A stretch of 64,000 bases of DNA from Bacteroidota bacterium (GCA_029555415.1 JAKPSI010000002.1:62001-126000), one strand, 5' to 3'. Shown: positions 9,528 through 19,261, counted from the stretch's first letter. Notes: a model not told the origin generated them from the sequence alone. Numbers and translations: made by a program.

Positions 9528-9650
9528 TCGCCGGGGTTTCCAGTTCTCGAAGTTGCCGAACATCGTAAAGCAAGAACCCCGGCGCATAGTACGCCGGGGT
9601 TCTGAAAGTAATAAAGAAGAAAGATTCATCCAGATCGGAAACCCCGGCGA
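9528..9650. repeat. Nested palindromic element, copy B
   Basis: 123 bp. Outer arms 9528-9541 and 9637-9650 are a perfect 14-bp inverted repeat. The inner 29-bp hairpin is at 9574-9602, identical to copy A including the loop. The segment after the core (AAAGTAATAAAGAAGAAAGA onward) also matches copy A closely, whereas the segment before it is more diverged. A further AAACCCCGGCGGGAC fragment follows at 9659-9673. Confidence 0.9.
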
Positions 9651-9676
9651 GACCAAATAAACCCCGGCGGGACGAC

Positions 9677-12600
9677 CTATTCTACGTTAATTCTGATCCC
9701 CTCACTATGCGCACTGAACTCCGGCGCATACATGCACTGGATACTGGTAATGCCATTGCTGAAATTACCGGTATGCGTTACGAACAGCGGATATTCGAAC
9801 ACGTAAGTTCCTTTGTTCAGGTAGCTGAAGAAGAAATTCGTGCTCGCGTCCCTGGTGCTTTCATAATAACCGAGACCACCCTGCCATTTGTATTCACTCA
9901 GTACATTCACCGGTTCGAGACAGGAAGCGCGCATGTCTTTCATGTGCACATATTCCATGTCACGGTCAACACGCAATTCCACCCGTACTTTGATCTTGTC
10001 ACCCACATGCAGTACATCACCTTCATTCACCGGTTCCAGCACGGGCCCGCGGTCCGTATTCTTCTCCACGAATAATTTCTTCACCAGTTTCAACGGAGTG
10101 GCGGAAGGCGTGATCTTATCGAGGTCCTCGAAATACTGCCAGTACACGGCGCCCCAGCTGGGACTACTGCTCTGACCGTTCACGGTGACCGTGATATTGC
10201 CCATGTCAGGACCGATCTTCTCGGCCGGTATGGTTTGTTTGAAATAACCGGTGCCTTCTTCTGTTTTCACTTCATCAGATCTGATGCTGGTATTACCCAA
10301 ACGGATCTCCACTTTCGCATCGCTCTCCAGCCATTGCGTGCCTTGCAGCAATAAGGCGTAACAGGCTTCCGCCGTGGCTTTCGTTGTTTTCCAGTCGTTC
10401 GTCTGTTTGTTCTTCAGCAACCAGGTCTTCAACGCATCCACGGTCGCGGTATCTTTTCCTGCTTCACCGAATGCTTCGATGAGCAGTGCCTGTGTTTCAA
10501 TAGGGGCTTCATACCAGTACCAGCCGGCATTACTTTTCCAGTACATACCCAGTTCTTCATTGCTGATGGAGGTTTCTTTGAGCGACTTCAAAATCGCTTT
10601 CGGTGTAACCGCATCAGCAGTGCGGGAAAGGGCCAGCGCCGTCATCCCCTGCATGTACTTGCTTTGGGTGGTCCATGTTTTCTGTACGCGGCCGCGGAAA
10701 TAATTGTAGGCGGTCAGCGATGCTTTCGCGATCGGGTATTCCGGGAAAAAACTGCGCATGTAGAGATACTGGATCGTGGTATAACCAGGTGTGTAGGTAG
10801 TGAGTTTGGTTTTATACCGGATCAGCTCATCATAATCCGCTTTCAGTTTTTTATCGAGATAAGGGATCGCTGTTTCCAGGATGGCTTTAAGCGGGCCATC
10901 GCCCTGTGTCTTGTACGCTTTCAGTTTTTTCAGGTGACCGATACCCGTAACGATGTACTGCGTGATGTAACGGTCATCCGGGCCGCCTTTGAACCATACG
11001 AAACCACCGTTGTCCAGCTGCATTTGTTTCAGCTTATCGTAAGTGGTACTCAATTGTTCTTTCATGCGCATGAGATCGAAGAGCAGACCGATATTTTTCT
11101 TGCGTTCATTCTCTGATTTGGCTTCCAGCACCCACGGCGTTTCTTCCAGCAGCACGGCCTTCAGTTCGGGGTTCTTCTGCAGGTTGCTGAGCAGGGCGGC
11201 GGTGTCCTTGTTCTTCCAGGTTTCGAAGATCTGCTGCAGTTTGGGTGAACTGTTCGCGATCATTGCCGCGATCGAATTCGCGTAATACTTGTTCCATGTT
11301 TGTTCCGCGCATTCGTATGGATATTGCATCAGGTAGGGGAGCGACTGCACCGCATACCAGGCGGGGTTGGAACTGTATTCAGCCGTAAGACTCAGTGATT
11401 GCAAGGTTTCAGAAGAACCCGATGCTTTCAGTTTGTCGAAACTGTAGCTCTTCGTTCCGTTACCGCGTAAGGAGAGCGGTTGAGTTTCCGTGACCAGCAT
11501 GCGGTTGCTGAGTACAGGTAACGCGTTCTCTTCTCCGTCACTGTGGTCACCGGAACGTGCCACGATGCGCCAGATGAGTGCTTTGTTGAACAGGTAAGGC
11601 ACTTCAATGGGGAATTTCATCGCTTCGCTTTGTCCGGCCCCGATCGTGAAATACTGATTGGGGATCATATTGCGGAACCAGCCATCCACCGGTTCATTGG
11701 TGGCGGCATCGAATAAAAGTAATTGAGCCTGACCCGTGATCTCGGAATCGGTCATGTTGACCACTTTGGCACTGAATTCCATATTATCACCTTCACGCAG
11801 GAAGCGCGGGGGATTGGGTTGCACCATCAGTTCTTTCTGGGTCACGATCTCTTTGGTGCTGGAACCGAATGCCGCGTCTTTCGTATGCGCCAGTGCCATG
11901 AATTTCCATTTGGTCAGCGATTCCGGTAAGGTGAAGCTGAATTCAATGGCTCCGGTACTGTCGGTATGCAGTTCCGGCAGGAAGAAGGCGGTCTCGTTGA
12001 AATTCTTGCGGATCTTGATATCGCCTGAAGGCTTTTCTGTTTTTTCAACTTTCAGGAATGGAACCTGAGTGGTGAACGCCAGCGTGTCTGCAACGATTTT
12101 AGGAGCCGCGAAGTTCATGGATAAACCATTCATTTCTGATTTCAGTATCTCTCCACTGGCCATGGGAGCCACTTTCGCATCCATCGCCATTCTACGTCTC
12201 TCGTAAAGACCACCTCCTCTTCCTGACCAGCTGTACACCCTGTTCACAAAGACATCTGTTCCGATGAAATGGTCATATTCTTTTTCTACAGATGGTAGTT
12301 CTTTCAACTCCCTGTAACGTGAATCTGAACTGATCTGCCCGAAGTTCTGTTCGGTCTGCCATTCGATCACTGCATAATAAGAAGGCCACACATCCGGTTC
12401 GTTCCAGTAATGGGGATAGAACTGGTCCAGCGATGCGTCATACATACCGGCCAGCATTTCCGCTGCCACTTTTTCTTTTTTATAACCACTGATCCGAACT
12501 TTCCATTTTTCCGCGCTGCCCGGAAGGGTCTTGTCGCGGAAACTGAGGTATTCGATCTTCAGTTCTTTATCCGTCCAAGGGATGTTGATCGTTTGTGCCG

Positions 12601-15600
12601 CTTCATGAAAACGATTGTGCTTCACAAATGCCCAGCTAACGGTATAGCCCGCACGGTCAGCCTCCGTAACGGAGAAAGCCGTATGGATGATCTCGTTGTT
12701 GATGTTCAGGAAACTGAATTGCGGTTCTTGTTTTTCTTTGAGTATGGTTTTGATGATATGCGCGCTGTCCGCAGAACTTCCCCATTGTACTGTTGCGTTC
12801 TCACCGGGTTCAACGGTCGTTTTGCTTTCCAGTGTGGTGATATATGCGGGGTTGGACAATTGTGGGCTGGCCGGATTGGTCAGTTCGATATAAGCGATAT
12901 CGCGGATCGTACTGCCATCTTTATCGGTTGTGGTGACCTCCACTTTATAATGTCCGGGTACGGGCTTGGCCCATTGTAACTTCCATTCGCCATTGGCGCG
13001 GGAAGAATCGGTTTTGGTATGCACTTTTTCTCCTTCTTCCCAGGCATGTTTGTCCGTTTCGTTCGCATATTCATCGTAGGGGAAATTGCGGAGGTATTCT
13101 TCCTTCGACATTACGAACTGGTCCGGGCGGCCCCAGAATCGTTCACGGATCAGTCTTTTTTCGGCTTTCAGTCGGGTGATGCTGAGGCTGACAGTAGCGG
13201 GAATGAATTCACCGTTCATGTTCAGCGTACTGATATTGATCTTCTTCAGACTGTCCGCCGCCATTGTTTCCGGAATGCCCAGGCTGAGCATGAGTGCGTG
13301 GTAGCTGACAGATACTGTGGTTTGTTCACTGCGCGTTTCGCCATTGATATCGGTCACATCTGCATAAACCGTATAATCGAATACCGGTTCAAATTTCTTG
13401 TCGACGCTCAGGTCGGGAATAGCGTTGAATGAGACCGTGAATTTTCCGTCCTTGTCCGTTGTAGCTTCACCATGCGTGATCTCCATCGACGGAGTGGGCG
13501 GCTGCCACCAGCGCCAGAACATCCAGCTGTAAATGAAACGGGGCTGACGTTCCACGCGGTATTTGACGGTGGCGCCATCGATATTATTCCCGGCATAGGC
13601 TTTGGCGAAGCCGGTCACTTTGATACTGTCGTTCACTTTATAAGTGCCCTTCAGCGTTTCATAATCCACATAGAATTTCGGGCGTTTGTATTCTTCCACA
13701 TGGAATTCAACGGAGCCGTCCGTAGCAGTACTGATGCTGAATGAGCCATTCAGGGAACCGGAAGGCAGGTGGAATACACCGTTGAAAGAACCGTATTCAT
13801 TCGTCTTAACGGTCATGCTGTCCACTTCTTCATCATTGGCATCATTGAGGAACACTTTGGTTGAAAAAGACTGCAACAAAGAATTCTTCTTACCCTCATC
13901 TTCTTTTTTCAGCGCGATGCCTTTGAAATAAACGGTCTGGCCCGGACGGTAGAGGCTGCGGTCCGTGAACAAAAAGACCTTGTACTCCGGTACCCTTTCT
14001 TCCGGCGCACTGGAAAAGTAATTGCTGGTCCAGTCAGACATGAAAAGTCGTTCCTTGCCATACTTTACGTCGAACAAAATGTATTCATATGAATAAGCGG
14101 ACTGTTCTTTGCCGCGTTCCAGTCTGAAATATCCGTTGCCGTCGGTTGTATACAGCTTTCCCGCTTGCCGGATGTATTTGGATTGTTTGGAATCGTAGAC
14201 CCGGTTCCAGACCTGCACGGCGGCTTTCGCCAGCGGTTTACCATTGTCGCGGTCCAGTACGAAATAATCCCGGTTATTGGCACTGACATAACTAATCGAT
14301 GAAACATAGAAGAACCGGGCACCGAGGATATTTTTTTTATCGCTGAAATCCCTGCCATTGCTGGCCACCAGCATATATTCACCTGCAGGTAGTGCTTTGA
14401 TCTTGATTTCGGTTGTATGATGTTGTAAATCGTTAGTTTGGGGAAGTGATTGCACCCAGGCTTGTTCGACTTTGGCATTCACGATGGAGGGCCAGATTTT
14501 GGAAACATCCCTTTCTTCCATTAGATTTTTCAGTGCATCATCAGGTTTGATCAGCCGTAAGTACAGTGTGGATACCTGATCATATTCAACCAAAGTACGG
14601 AAAGGCTGATTGGGTACATTCACTTTCTCAACTGTGAAACTGAAAAAAGGCGTTGTGATAACTTGTGATAAAAGCGCGGCATTGAGTTTACCCTCTGAAG
14701 AATCCTTTTGTGTCAGGATCCTTTCACAGATCTCTTTGGCTTTCACACGTGCATATCGCTGGGTCGTATCTCCAAATGGTCTGTATTCGCTTGCTTTTTC
14801 ATTGTAAGTAGCCGCGATCAGGTACCAGGCCTGGGCCGCAGCGGGCAGATCCCCATATTTATCCGCGATCTGCTGCAGCGCTTTCAGGTATAATGCTTCC
14901 TTGTCGGAATGCACGGACTTATCCTTTACGAATGACAACCGCATCAGGTCCGCGTCGATCAGCGCATCAGCTTTGGCGTCCTTAATATGGAATGCCAGCA
15001 AATGCTGGTACAACTGTAATGCTTTGTGATGAAGCGAGAGACTGTCCTGCGTGATGAATTTCGTTTTAATGAACTCCGCAGCAGGTACAAACGCTTCCGC
15101 CTGGCCGATCGTGAATGCATAAGCGGGTTTGGTCAGGCCGCTTTCGTCGCCTGCGAAATAGTCCAATGCGCGGAAAGCGAGCAGGTCATAAAGGGTAGGG
15201 CGGAGGTGACGCATATTACCTTTGATGATGATCGCGTCGAAGTCCTTCAGTGTCGTTTGCTGTAATATTCTTTCTTCTTTGACGGACCTCAGGTAGAGTT
15301 CACTGATCTTTTGATGAAAGTCGCCCGCACTCCAGGTATCTATATCTTCCTTCTTGAATGATTTTGTTTCGGACCGGTTCATTAACTCCCATCGGTTGTT
15401 CTCATAATATGCCTGATACATACCTGCCAGTAATCCGGCTAATAGGGAATGCGCCGGTTCCCGGCTGCCGATACCGGTTGTATACTCTTTTTCGATCTCT
15501 TTAATGGAAGCTGCTTCATTGTCTTCCCGCGTCTCACTCTGAAGGTTGGTCATGTAGATCAAACTCTTGATGATCTGAGCATCCTGGTTCTCTTTTTTGG

Positions 15601-15781
15601 CAAGCGCATAGATCTTACTGACTTCAGCTACAGCGGATTTAGGTAAATTCTTCAATTGAAATGCCTCCACTTTCTTCCAGTTGGCGGCATAATCTTTTAC
15701 AGGGTTCTGGCTTTTGGCGGACATAGCGGATAAGGTTGTTAGAATGATCAGGATAAAGGCTGGAAAACGGAACCGTTTCAT
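9677..15781 (-). CDS. Alpha-2-macroglobulin family protein with intact thioester motif
   Basis: 2034 residues with an N-terminal signal peptide (FPAFILIILTTLSAMSAKSQ). After a helical N-terminal region of about 350 residues come many beta-sandwich macroglobulin domains, including an MG2-like stretch (LFTDRSLYRPGQTVYFKGIAL). The alpha-2-macroglobulin domain follows (GAIEFSFTLPESLTKWKFMA) and then the thioester domain with CAEQ in YPYECAEQTW near residue 1490, matching the CxEQ that forms the internal thioester. Such proteins are thought to trap proteases covalently in the periplasm. Bacterial versions are often next to pbpC; no PBP1C gene is present here. It is longer than the roughly 1650 residues of E. 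coli YfhM. Confidence 0.92.
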   Translation of the reverse strand: MKRFRFPAFILIILTTLSAMSAKSQNPVKDYAANWKKVEAFQLKNLPKSAVAEVSKIYALAKKENQDAQIIKSLIYMTNLQSETREDNEAASIKEIEKEYTTGIGSREPAHSLLAGLLAGMYQAYYENNRWELMNRSETKSFKKEDIDTWSAGDFHQKISELYLRSVKEERILQQTTLKDFDAIIIKGNMRHLRPTLYDLLAFRALDYFAGDESGLTKPAYAFTIGQAEAFVPAAEFIKTKFITQDSLSLHHKALQLYQHLLAFHIKDAKADALIDADLMRLSFVKDKSVHSDKEALYLKALQQIADKYGDLPAAAQAWYLIAATYNEKASEYRPFGDTTQRYARVKAKEICERILTQKDSSEGKLNAALLSQVITTPFFSFTVEKVNVPNQPFRTLVEYDQVSTLYLRLIKPDDALKNLMEERDVSKIWPSIVNAKVEQAWVQSLPQTNDLQHHTTEIKIKALPAGEYMLVASNGRDFSDKKNILGARFFYVSSISYVSANNRDYFVLDRDNGKPLAKAAVQVWNRVYDSKQSKYIRQAGKLYTTDGNGYFRLERGKEQSAYSYEYILFDVKYGKERLFMSDWTSNYFSSAPEERVPEYKVFLFTDRSLYRPGQTVYFKGIALKKEDEGKKNSLLQSFSTKVFLNDANDEEVDSMTVKTNEYGSFNGVFHLPSGSLNGSFSISTATDGSVEFHVEEYKRPKFYVDYETLKGTYKVNDSIKVTGFAKAYAGNNIDGATVKYRVERQPRFIYSWMFWRWWQPPTPSMEITHGEATTDKDGKFTVSFNAIPDLSVDKKFEPVFDYTVYADVTDINGETRSEQTTVSVSYHALMLSLGIPETMAADSLKKINISTLNMNGEFIPATVSLSITRLKAEKRLIRERFWGRPDQFVMSKEEYLRNFPYDEYANETDKHAWEEGEKVHTKTDSSRANGEWKLQWAKPVPGHYKVEVTTTDKDGSTIRDIAYIELTNPASPQLSNPAYITTLESKTTVEPGENATVQWGSSADSAHIIKTILKEKQEPQFSFLNINNEIIHTAFSVTEADRAGYTVSWAFVKHNRFHEAAQTINIPWTDKELKIEYLSFRDKTLPGSAEKWKVRISGYKKEKVAAEMLAGMYDASLDQFYPHYWNEPDVWPSYYAVIEWQTEQNFGQISSDSRYRELKELPSVEKEYDHFIGTDVFVNRVYSWSGRGGGLYERRRMAMDAKVAPMASGEILKSEMNGLSMNFAAPKIVADTLAFTTQVPFLKVEKTEKPSGDIKIRKNFNETAFFLPELHTDSTGAIEFSFTLPESLTKWKFMALAHTKDAAFGSSTKEIVTQKELMVQPNPPRFLREGDNMEFSAKVVNMTDSEITGQAQLLLFDAATNEPVDGWFRNMIPNQYFTIGAGQSEAMKFPIEVPYLFNKALIWRIVARSGDHSDGEENALPVLSNRMLVTETQPLSLRGNGTKSYSFDKLKASGSSETLQSLSLTAEYSSNPAWYAVQSLPYLMQYPYECAEQTWNKYYANSIAAMIANSSPKLQQIFETWKNKDTAALLSNLQKNPELKAVLLEETPWVLEAKSENERKKNIGLLFDLMRMKEQLSTTYDKLKQMQLDNGGFVWFKGGPDDRYITQYIVTGIGHLKKLKAYKTQGDGPLKAILETAIPYLDKKLKADYDELIRYKTKLTTYTPGYTTIQYLYMRSFFPEYPIAKASLTAYNYFRGRVQKTWTTQSKYMQGMTALALSRTADAVTPKAILKSLKETSISNEELGMYWKSNAGWYWYEAPIETQALLIEAFGEAGKDTATVDALKTWLLKNKQTNDWKTTKATAEACYALLLQGTQWLESDAKVEIRLGNTSIRSDEVKTEEGTGYFKQTIPAEKIGPDMGNITVTVNGQSSSPSWGAVYWQYFEDLDKITPSATPLKLVKKLFVEKNTDRGPVLEPVNEGDVLHVGDKIKVRVELRVDRDMEYVHMKDMRASCLEPVNVLSEYKWQGGLGYYESTRDASTNFFFSYLNKGTYVFEYPLFVTHTGNFSNGITSIQCMYAPEFSAHSEGIRINVE

Positions 15782-16098
15782 GCGGGAAAATTTTATACAA
15801 GTTAATTAATCTGTCGCCCCGGAATGATGTAAGAACCACTCTCTTTTCATAAACGTATTTTTTTTTGAGCCTTTTCAGGGCCGCTTTTACTTCTTCTTAA
15901 CTTTTGCACATCCAATGAAATGCAGGACGGACAAGCATAGCCGCAAAAAGCCGCAAATTGACTCGGAAAAACGCGTTTTGCTTTAACGTTTTCTTGAACC
16001 CGTTTTTGGCACGCTGGCATATACTTTGGATTTACTCCTGTGAAAACAATTTTCAATGACCTGCGGGCGCTTAACAGGCCTGCATTAAATCAAAGAGT
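15782..16098. other. 317-bp gap between divergent genes, probable promoter region
   Basis: Separates the divergent alpha-2-macroglobulin and DUF4476 genes. A TATACTTTG string at 16020-16028, about 70 bp before the DUF4476 start, resembles a Bacteroidota minus-7 element with one extra base between TA and TTTG; I see no correctly spaced TTTG upstream of it. The 69-codon open frame on the minus strand (15847-16056) has no recognisable features. No repeat array is present. Confidence 0.4.
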
Positions 16099-17031
16099 AT
16101 GAAAACAATTTTTACCCTCATCGCCTCTGTTCTTTTCGGAATGACCGTTCTTGCCGCTGACGTTAAGCCGGTCACTTCCCTGACGATCCGATCCATTGAC
16201 CGCGGCGATATCCGTGTGGTCATTGACGGACGACGTTTCGAACCTAATGATAACTATATGCGACTGCGTAACCTGCAGGCGGGTTATCACAAGATCAAAG
16301 TGTACCGTGAAAGGACCGGTGGTTTCATCAGCATCTTCGGTCGCCGTTATGAAGTAGTGTACAACAGTTCACTCTTCATCCGCCCCCGCACAAGTGTGGA
16401 AATGACGATCGACCGTTTCGGTCACGCGAATGTGTTCGTTTCCCGTACGGATGACTGGGGCCGTGATGACCGCGGTTTCAGGAATGATCGTGACGAGCGC
16501 GATAACCGTGACTTCCGTGGTGAGCGTGATAGCCGCGACTTCAATGGCCGTAATGATCAGAACTGGGATAATGGCCATGACTTCGATTTCGACCGTGGTC
16601 ATGATGACGGCGACTATAATGACCGCGACCGTGACCAGCGTGATTTCGACCATAACAATGACCGTGACAATGGTTACAACAATGGTTATGGCAATGGCCG
16701 CGACAATGGCTACAACAACGGCAATAATTATGGTAACCGTTCAGCCATGAGTGAATATGAATTCGGCCGGGTACTTTCTTCCATTCAGAAAGAATGGTTC
16801 GAAACCAATAAAGTGAAATCCGCCACCCAGGTGATCAATTCCAGCTGGTTCTCCGCCGCACAGGTGAAAAAAATGCTGCAGTTGTTCAACTTCGAAAGCA
16901 ACAAACTCGACCTTGCAAAACTGGCATATGCCAAAACCGTTGATCAGCAGAATTACTTCATCATCAATGACGTGTTCAGCTTCAACAGCAGCAAGGACGA
17001 ACTGACCCGCTACACCCGTGATTACAGGTAA
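16099..17031 (+). CDS. Secreted DUF4476 protein with Asp/Arg/Asn-rich linker
   Basis: 310 residues. Signal peptide (TIFTLIASVLFGMTVLAA), then a small beta domain of about 90 residues containing VVIDGRRF and LQAGYHKIKVYRERTGG, similar to PEGA-like surface domains. Next is a low-complexity linker of about 105 residues built from DRD, NRD, DNG and YNNG units, and finally a C-terminal DUF4476 domain (from MSEYEFGRVLSSIQKEWF to RYTRDYR). DUF4476 has no established function. The linker DNA repeats codon by codon (period 3 and multiples), unlike the 7-bp arrays elsewhere. Likely envelope-associated; a hairpin terminator follows. Confidence 0.82.
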   Translation: MKTIFTLIASVLFGMTVLAADVKPVTSLTIRSIDRGDIRVVIDGRRFEPNDNYMRLRNLQAGYHKIKVYRERTGGFISIFGRRYEVVYNSSLFIRPRTSVEMTIDRFGHANVFVSRTDDWGRDDRGFRNDRDERDNRDFRGERDSRDFNGRNDQNWDNGHDFDFDRGHDDGDYNDRDRDQRDFDHNNDRDNGYNNGYGNGRDNGYNNGNNYGNRSAMSEYEFGRVLSSIQKEWFETNKVKSATQVINSSWFSAAQVKKMLQLFNFESNKLDLAKLAYAKTVDQQNYFIINDVFSFNSSKDELTRYTRDYR

Positions 17032-17054
17032 TATAAGATCGATACCTCATGAAA

Positions 17055-17090
17055 GAAAAAGCCCCGACGGAAATCGTTGGGGCTTTTAAC
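17055..17090 (+). terminator. Rho-independent terminator after the DUF4476 gene
   Basis: GCCCCGACG (17061-17069), loop GAAAT, CGTTGGGGC (17075-17083) with one G-T pair, then TTTT. A-rich sequence before the stem means it could also act on the opposite strand. Confidence 0.8.
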
Positions 17091-17093
17091 GTC

Positions 17094-17219
17094 TCGCCGG
17101 TGGTTTCCAACTTTCGAGTCATGCGCGTATAGGAAAATTCAGAACCCCGGCGCATAGTACGCCGGGGTTCTGAGATTTCTTAAAGAAGCAATAAGCTGAT
17201 AGTTGGAAACCCCGGCGGA
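17094..17219. repeat. Nested palindromic element, copy C
   Basis: 126 bp. The outer arms are TCGCCGGTGGTTTCCAA (17094-17110) and TTGGAAACCCCGGCGGA (17203-17219), imperfect. The inner 29-bp hairpin at 17142-17170 is identical to copies A and B, about 7.6 kb away. It sits between the convergent DUF4476 and sucD genes, each of which also has its own hairpin terminator, so the element is additional to ordinary termination. Confidence 0.88.
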
Positions 17220-17223
17220 ACAT

Positions 17224-17256
17224 TAAAAAACCCCGACGAATGCCGGGGTCTTTTTA
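17224..17256 (-). terminator. Rho-independent terminator for sucD
   Basis: On the minus strand, CCCCGGC and GTCGGGG flank ATTC with one internal mismatch, followed by a run of Ts (complement of AAAAAA at 17225-17230). Plus-strand coordinates of the stem are 17231-17248; TTTTT at 17250-17255 suggests it may work in both directions. Confidence 0.75.
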
Positions 17257-17272
17257 TCAAGTGATGTGTGTG

Positions 17273-18148
17273 TTATTTCTTGAGGATCTCCGCCATCTTT
17301 TTACCGATGTCTGCGGGACTGCTCACCACATGGATGCCGCATTCGGTCATGATCTTCATTTTAGCGGCAGCGGTATCATCCGCGCCACCAACAATCGCAC
17401 CCGCGTGACCCATACGGCGTCCGGGAGGAGCGGTTTGCCCGGCGATGAAGCCTACAACAGGTTTTTTATTGCCGGTAGCCTTGATCCAGTTGGCTGCTTC
17501 GGCTTCCATGCCACCACCGATCTCACCGATCATTACGATCGCGTCAGTTTCGGGGTCGTTCATGAATAATTCAACAGCGTCTTTGGTCGTGGTGCCGATG
17601 ATCGGATCACCACCGATACCGATCGCGGTGGAAATACCGAGACCCGCTTTGGCTACCTGATCCGCTGCTTCATAGGTCAGCGTACCGGATTTGGAAACGA
17701 TACCGATACGGCCTTTGATGAACACGAAGCCGGGCATGATACCCACTTTGGCTTCATCCGCGGTGATGATACCGGGGCAGTTCGGCCCGATCAGTCTGGT
17801 TTCTTTTCCTACGAGGTAGTTCTTCACTTTCACCATATCCTGCACGGGAATACCTTCTGTGATACAAACCACCAGCGCGATACCCGCGTCGGCTGCTTCC
17901 ATGACCGCGTCAGCCGCGAAGGCAGGCGGAACGAAAACGATGCTCACATTGGCTCCGGTAGCTTTCACGCCATCGGAAACGGTATTGAAAACGGGACGAT
18001 CGAGATGGGTACTGCCGCCTTTACCGGGGGTGATACCGCCGACCACATTCGTGCCGTATTCGATCATCTGGGAAGCGTGGAACGTACCTTCAGTGCCGGT
18101 GAAACCCTGCACCAGGATCTTTGAATTTTTGTTGACGAGAATGCTCAT
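17273..18148 (-). CDS. sucD: Succinyl-CoA synthetase alpha subunit
   Basis: 291 residues, standard length. CoA-binding N-terminal Rossmann domain ([18 protein letters not shown], residues 15-32), GPNCPGII loop, SKSGTLTYE (152-160) and the phosphorylated histidine His248 in [10 protein letters not shown]. It forms the catalytic alpha subunit that, with SucC, makes ATP or GTP from succinyl-CoA in the TCA cycle. sucC is not adjacent, which is common in Bacteroidota. A minus-7 promoter match lies about 42 bp upstream. Confidence 0.97.
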   Translation of the reverse strand: MSILVNKNSKILVQGFTGTEGTFHASQMIEYGTNVVGGITPGKGGSTHLDRPVFNTVSDGVKATGANVSIVFVPPAFAADAVMEAADAGIALVVCITEGIPVQDMVKVKNYLVGKETRLIGPNCPGIITADEAKVGIMPGFVFIKGRIGIVSKSGTLTYEAADQVAKAGLGISTAIGIGGDPIIGTTTKDAVELFMNDPETDAIVMIGEIGGGMEAEAANWIKATGNKKPVVGFIAGQTAPPGRRMGHAGAIVGGADDTAAAKMKIMTECGIHVVSSPADIGKKMAEILKK

Positions 18149-18189
18149 GAAAGCAAGATTTAGAGGGTCCTTTAACTACAAAACCGGTG

Positions 18190-18197
18190 CAAAACTA
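18190..18197 (-). promoter_or_regulatory. Minus-7 promoter element candidate for sucD
   Basis: On the minus strand TAGTTTTG matches TAnnTTTG exactly and would start transcription about 35 nt before the sucD ATG. I did not find a clear TTTG at the expected upstream distance. Confidence 0.35.
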
Positions 18198-18242
18198 AGG
18201 GATTTTGGCCTCATGAAGGGGCTAAAAAAAGGCTGATTTTAC

Positions 18243-19052
18243 TCATTTCAGCATATCGTCCATATTGCGGTCGTTCGGGATCTTGCCGCGTTCTTCCAGC
18301 ATCCGCATGTCCTTGGCGTCCCGCAGGAACTCAGAGGCGAAAATAAAGTCGTTCAAACGCTGATTCTTGCTGAAGATGATCTCCTTGTTGGAGCCTTCCC
18401 ATTCCTTATGCCCCTTGTACATGTACATGATGTAATCACCGATCTCCATCACACTGTTCATGTCGTGGGTATTGACCACGGTCGTGATGTTGTATTCCAT
18501 CGTGATCTCCTTGATCAGTTTATCGATCACCAGACTGGTCTGCGGGTCCAGACCCGAGTTCGGCTCATCACAGAAAAGATATTTGGGATTGAGTACGATT
18601 GCCCTGGCGATACCCACCCGTTTTTTCATACCACCGGATAATTCACCCGGGAATTTGCGGTTGGTGTCCACCAGATTGACACGGTTCAGGACCTCATTCA
18701 CGCGATCGAGTTTTTGTTTGTGTGAAAGACTCGTGAACATATTGAGGGGGAACATGACGTTCTCTTCAACGGTCAGACTGTCGAACAGCGCGGAACCCTG
18801 GAACAGCATGCCGATCTCTTTACGTACAAGCGTCTTCGCTTCCCTGTCCAGCGTTGTGAACGGTTGTCCGCTGTACAGTACATCTCCCTCATCCGGCGCG
18901 AAGAGTCCCACCATGCATTTCATCAGCACCGTCTTGCCGCTGCCGCTCGCCCCGATGATGAGGTTGCACTGCCCGGCCTTCATGGTGGCGGAAACATCGT
19001 TGATGACGATCTTGTCGCCGAAGGATTTTTTTATGTTCTTTACTTCGATCAT
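18243..19052 (-). CDS. Mla-like ABC transporter ATP-binding protein
   Basis: 269 residues. Walker A GASGSGKT (about residues 35-42), signature LSGGMKKRVGIARAI, Walker B LFCDEPNSGLDP and the switch His in NTHDMNS. The LSGGM signature and the DEPNSGLDP form are typical of MlaF, the ATPase of MCE-type phospholipid transporters at the inner membrane. The C-terminal tail after about residue 235 is charged and variable. It follows the MlaE-like permease on the same strand after a 222-bp gap filled by inverted 7-bp arrays. An MCE (MlaD-like) substrate-binding gene is not downstream in this window. Confidence 0.9.
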   Translation of the reverse strand: MIEVKNIKKSFGDKIVINDVSATMKAGQCNLIIGASGSGKTVLMKCMVGLFAPDEGDVLYSGQPFTTLDREAKTLVRKEIGMLFQGSALFDSLTVEENVMFPLNMFTSLSHKQKLDRVNEVLNRVNLVDTNRKFPGELSGGMKKRVGIARAIVLNPKYLFCDEPNSGLDPQTSLVIDKLIKEITMEYNITTVVNTHDMNSVMEIGDYIMYMYKGHKEWEGSNKEIIFSKNQRLNDFIFASEFLRDAKDMRMLEERGKIPNDRNMDDMLK

Positions 19053-19062
19053 GTTCTTTACT

Positions 19063-19097
19063 GTTGCGGGTTGCCGGTTGCCAGTTGCGGGTTACGC
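19063..19097 (+). repeat. 7-bp-period array, GTTGCGG family (5 units)
   Basis: Five uninterrupted heptamers with the pattern GTTGCnn, the last being GTTACGC. It begins 11 bp upstream of the MlaF-like start codon. Together with the array at 19234-19261 in the opposite orientation it encloses an AT-rich spacer of about 136 bp. Confidence 0.85.
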
Positions 19098-19233
19098 CTT
19101 GGGCGATTGATCCTTTTCTCTATGAAATATGATTCTTCCTTACCCGCATCATTTATATTATCTGTGTGTTCACTCCTGGTTTAAATTATTTTGAACTTTG
19201 TTCTTTTTATTAACGACTGTTTCATTTTAACGG

Positions 19234-19261
19234 GTCTAACCCGCAACGCGCAACCCGCAAC
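19234..19261 (-). repeat. 7-bp-period array, GTTGCGG family, inverted (4 units)
   Basis: On the minus strand, GTTGCGG, GTTGCGC, GTTGCGG and a decayed GTTAGAC follow in register. Reading along the MlaE-like transcript the array begins 13 bp after the stop codon. It is the inverted partner of 19063-19097, so the message between the two genes could fold into a long hairpin. Confidence 0.85.

Noticed and set aside
9339-9673. Clustered repeats considered as a CRISPR array
   Set aside because: Only two long copies with nested palindromes, no evenly sized unique spacers and no cas genes.
15847-16056. 69-codon minus-strand frame in the gap before the DUF4476 gene
   Set aside because: No homology-like motif, poor composition, and it occupies the probable promoter region.
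16369-16750. Val/Ile/Thr-rich frames overlapping the Asp/Arg-rich linker of the DUF4476 gene
   Set aside because: They are frame-shift shadows of the GAC/CGT/AAT codon repeats; the DUF4476 frame has a signal peptide and a known domain at each end.
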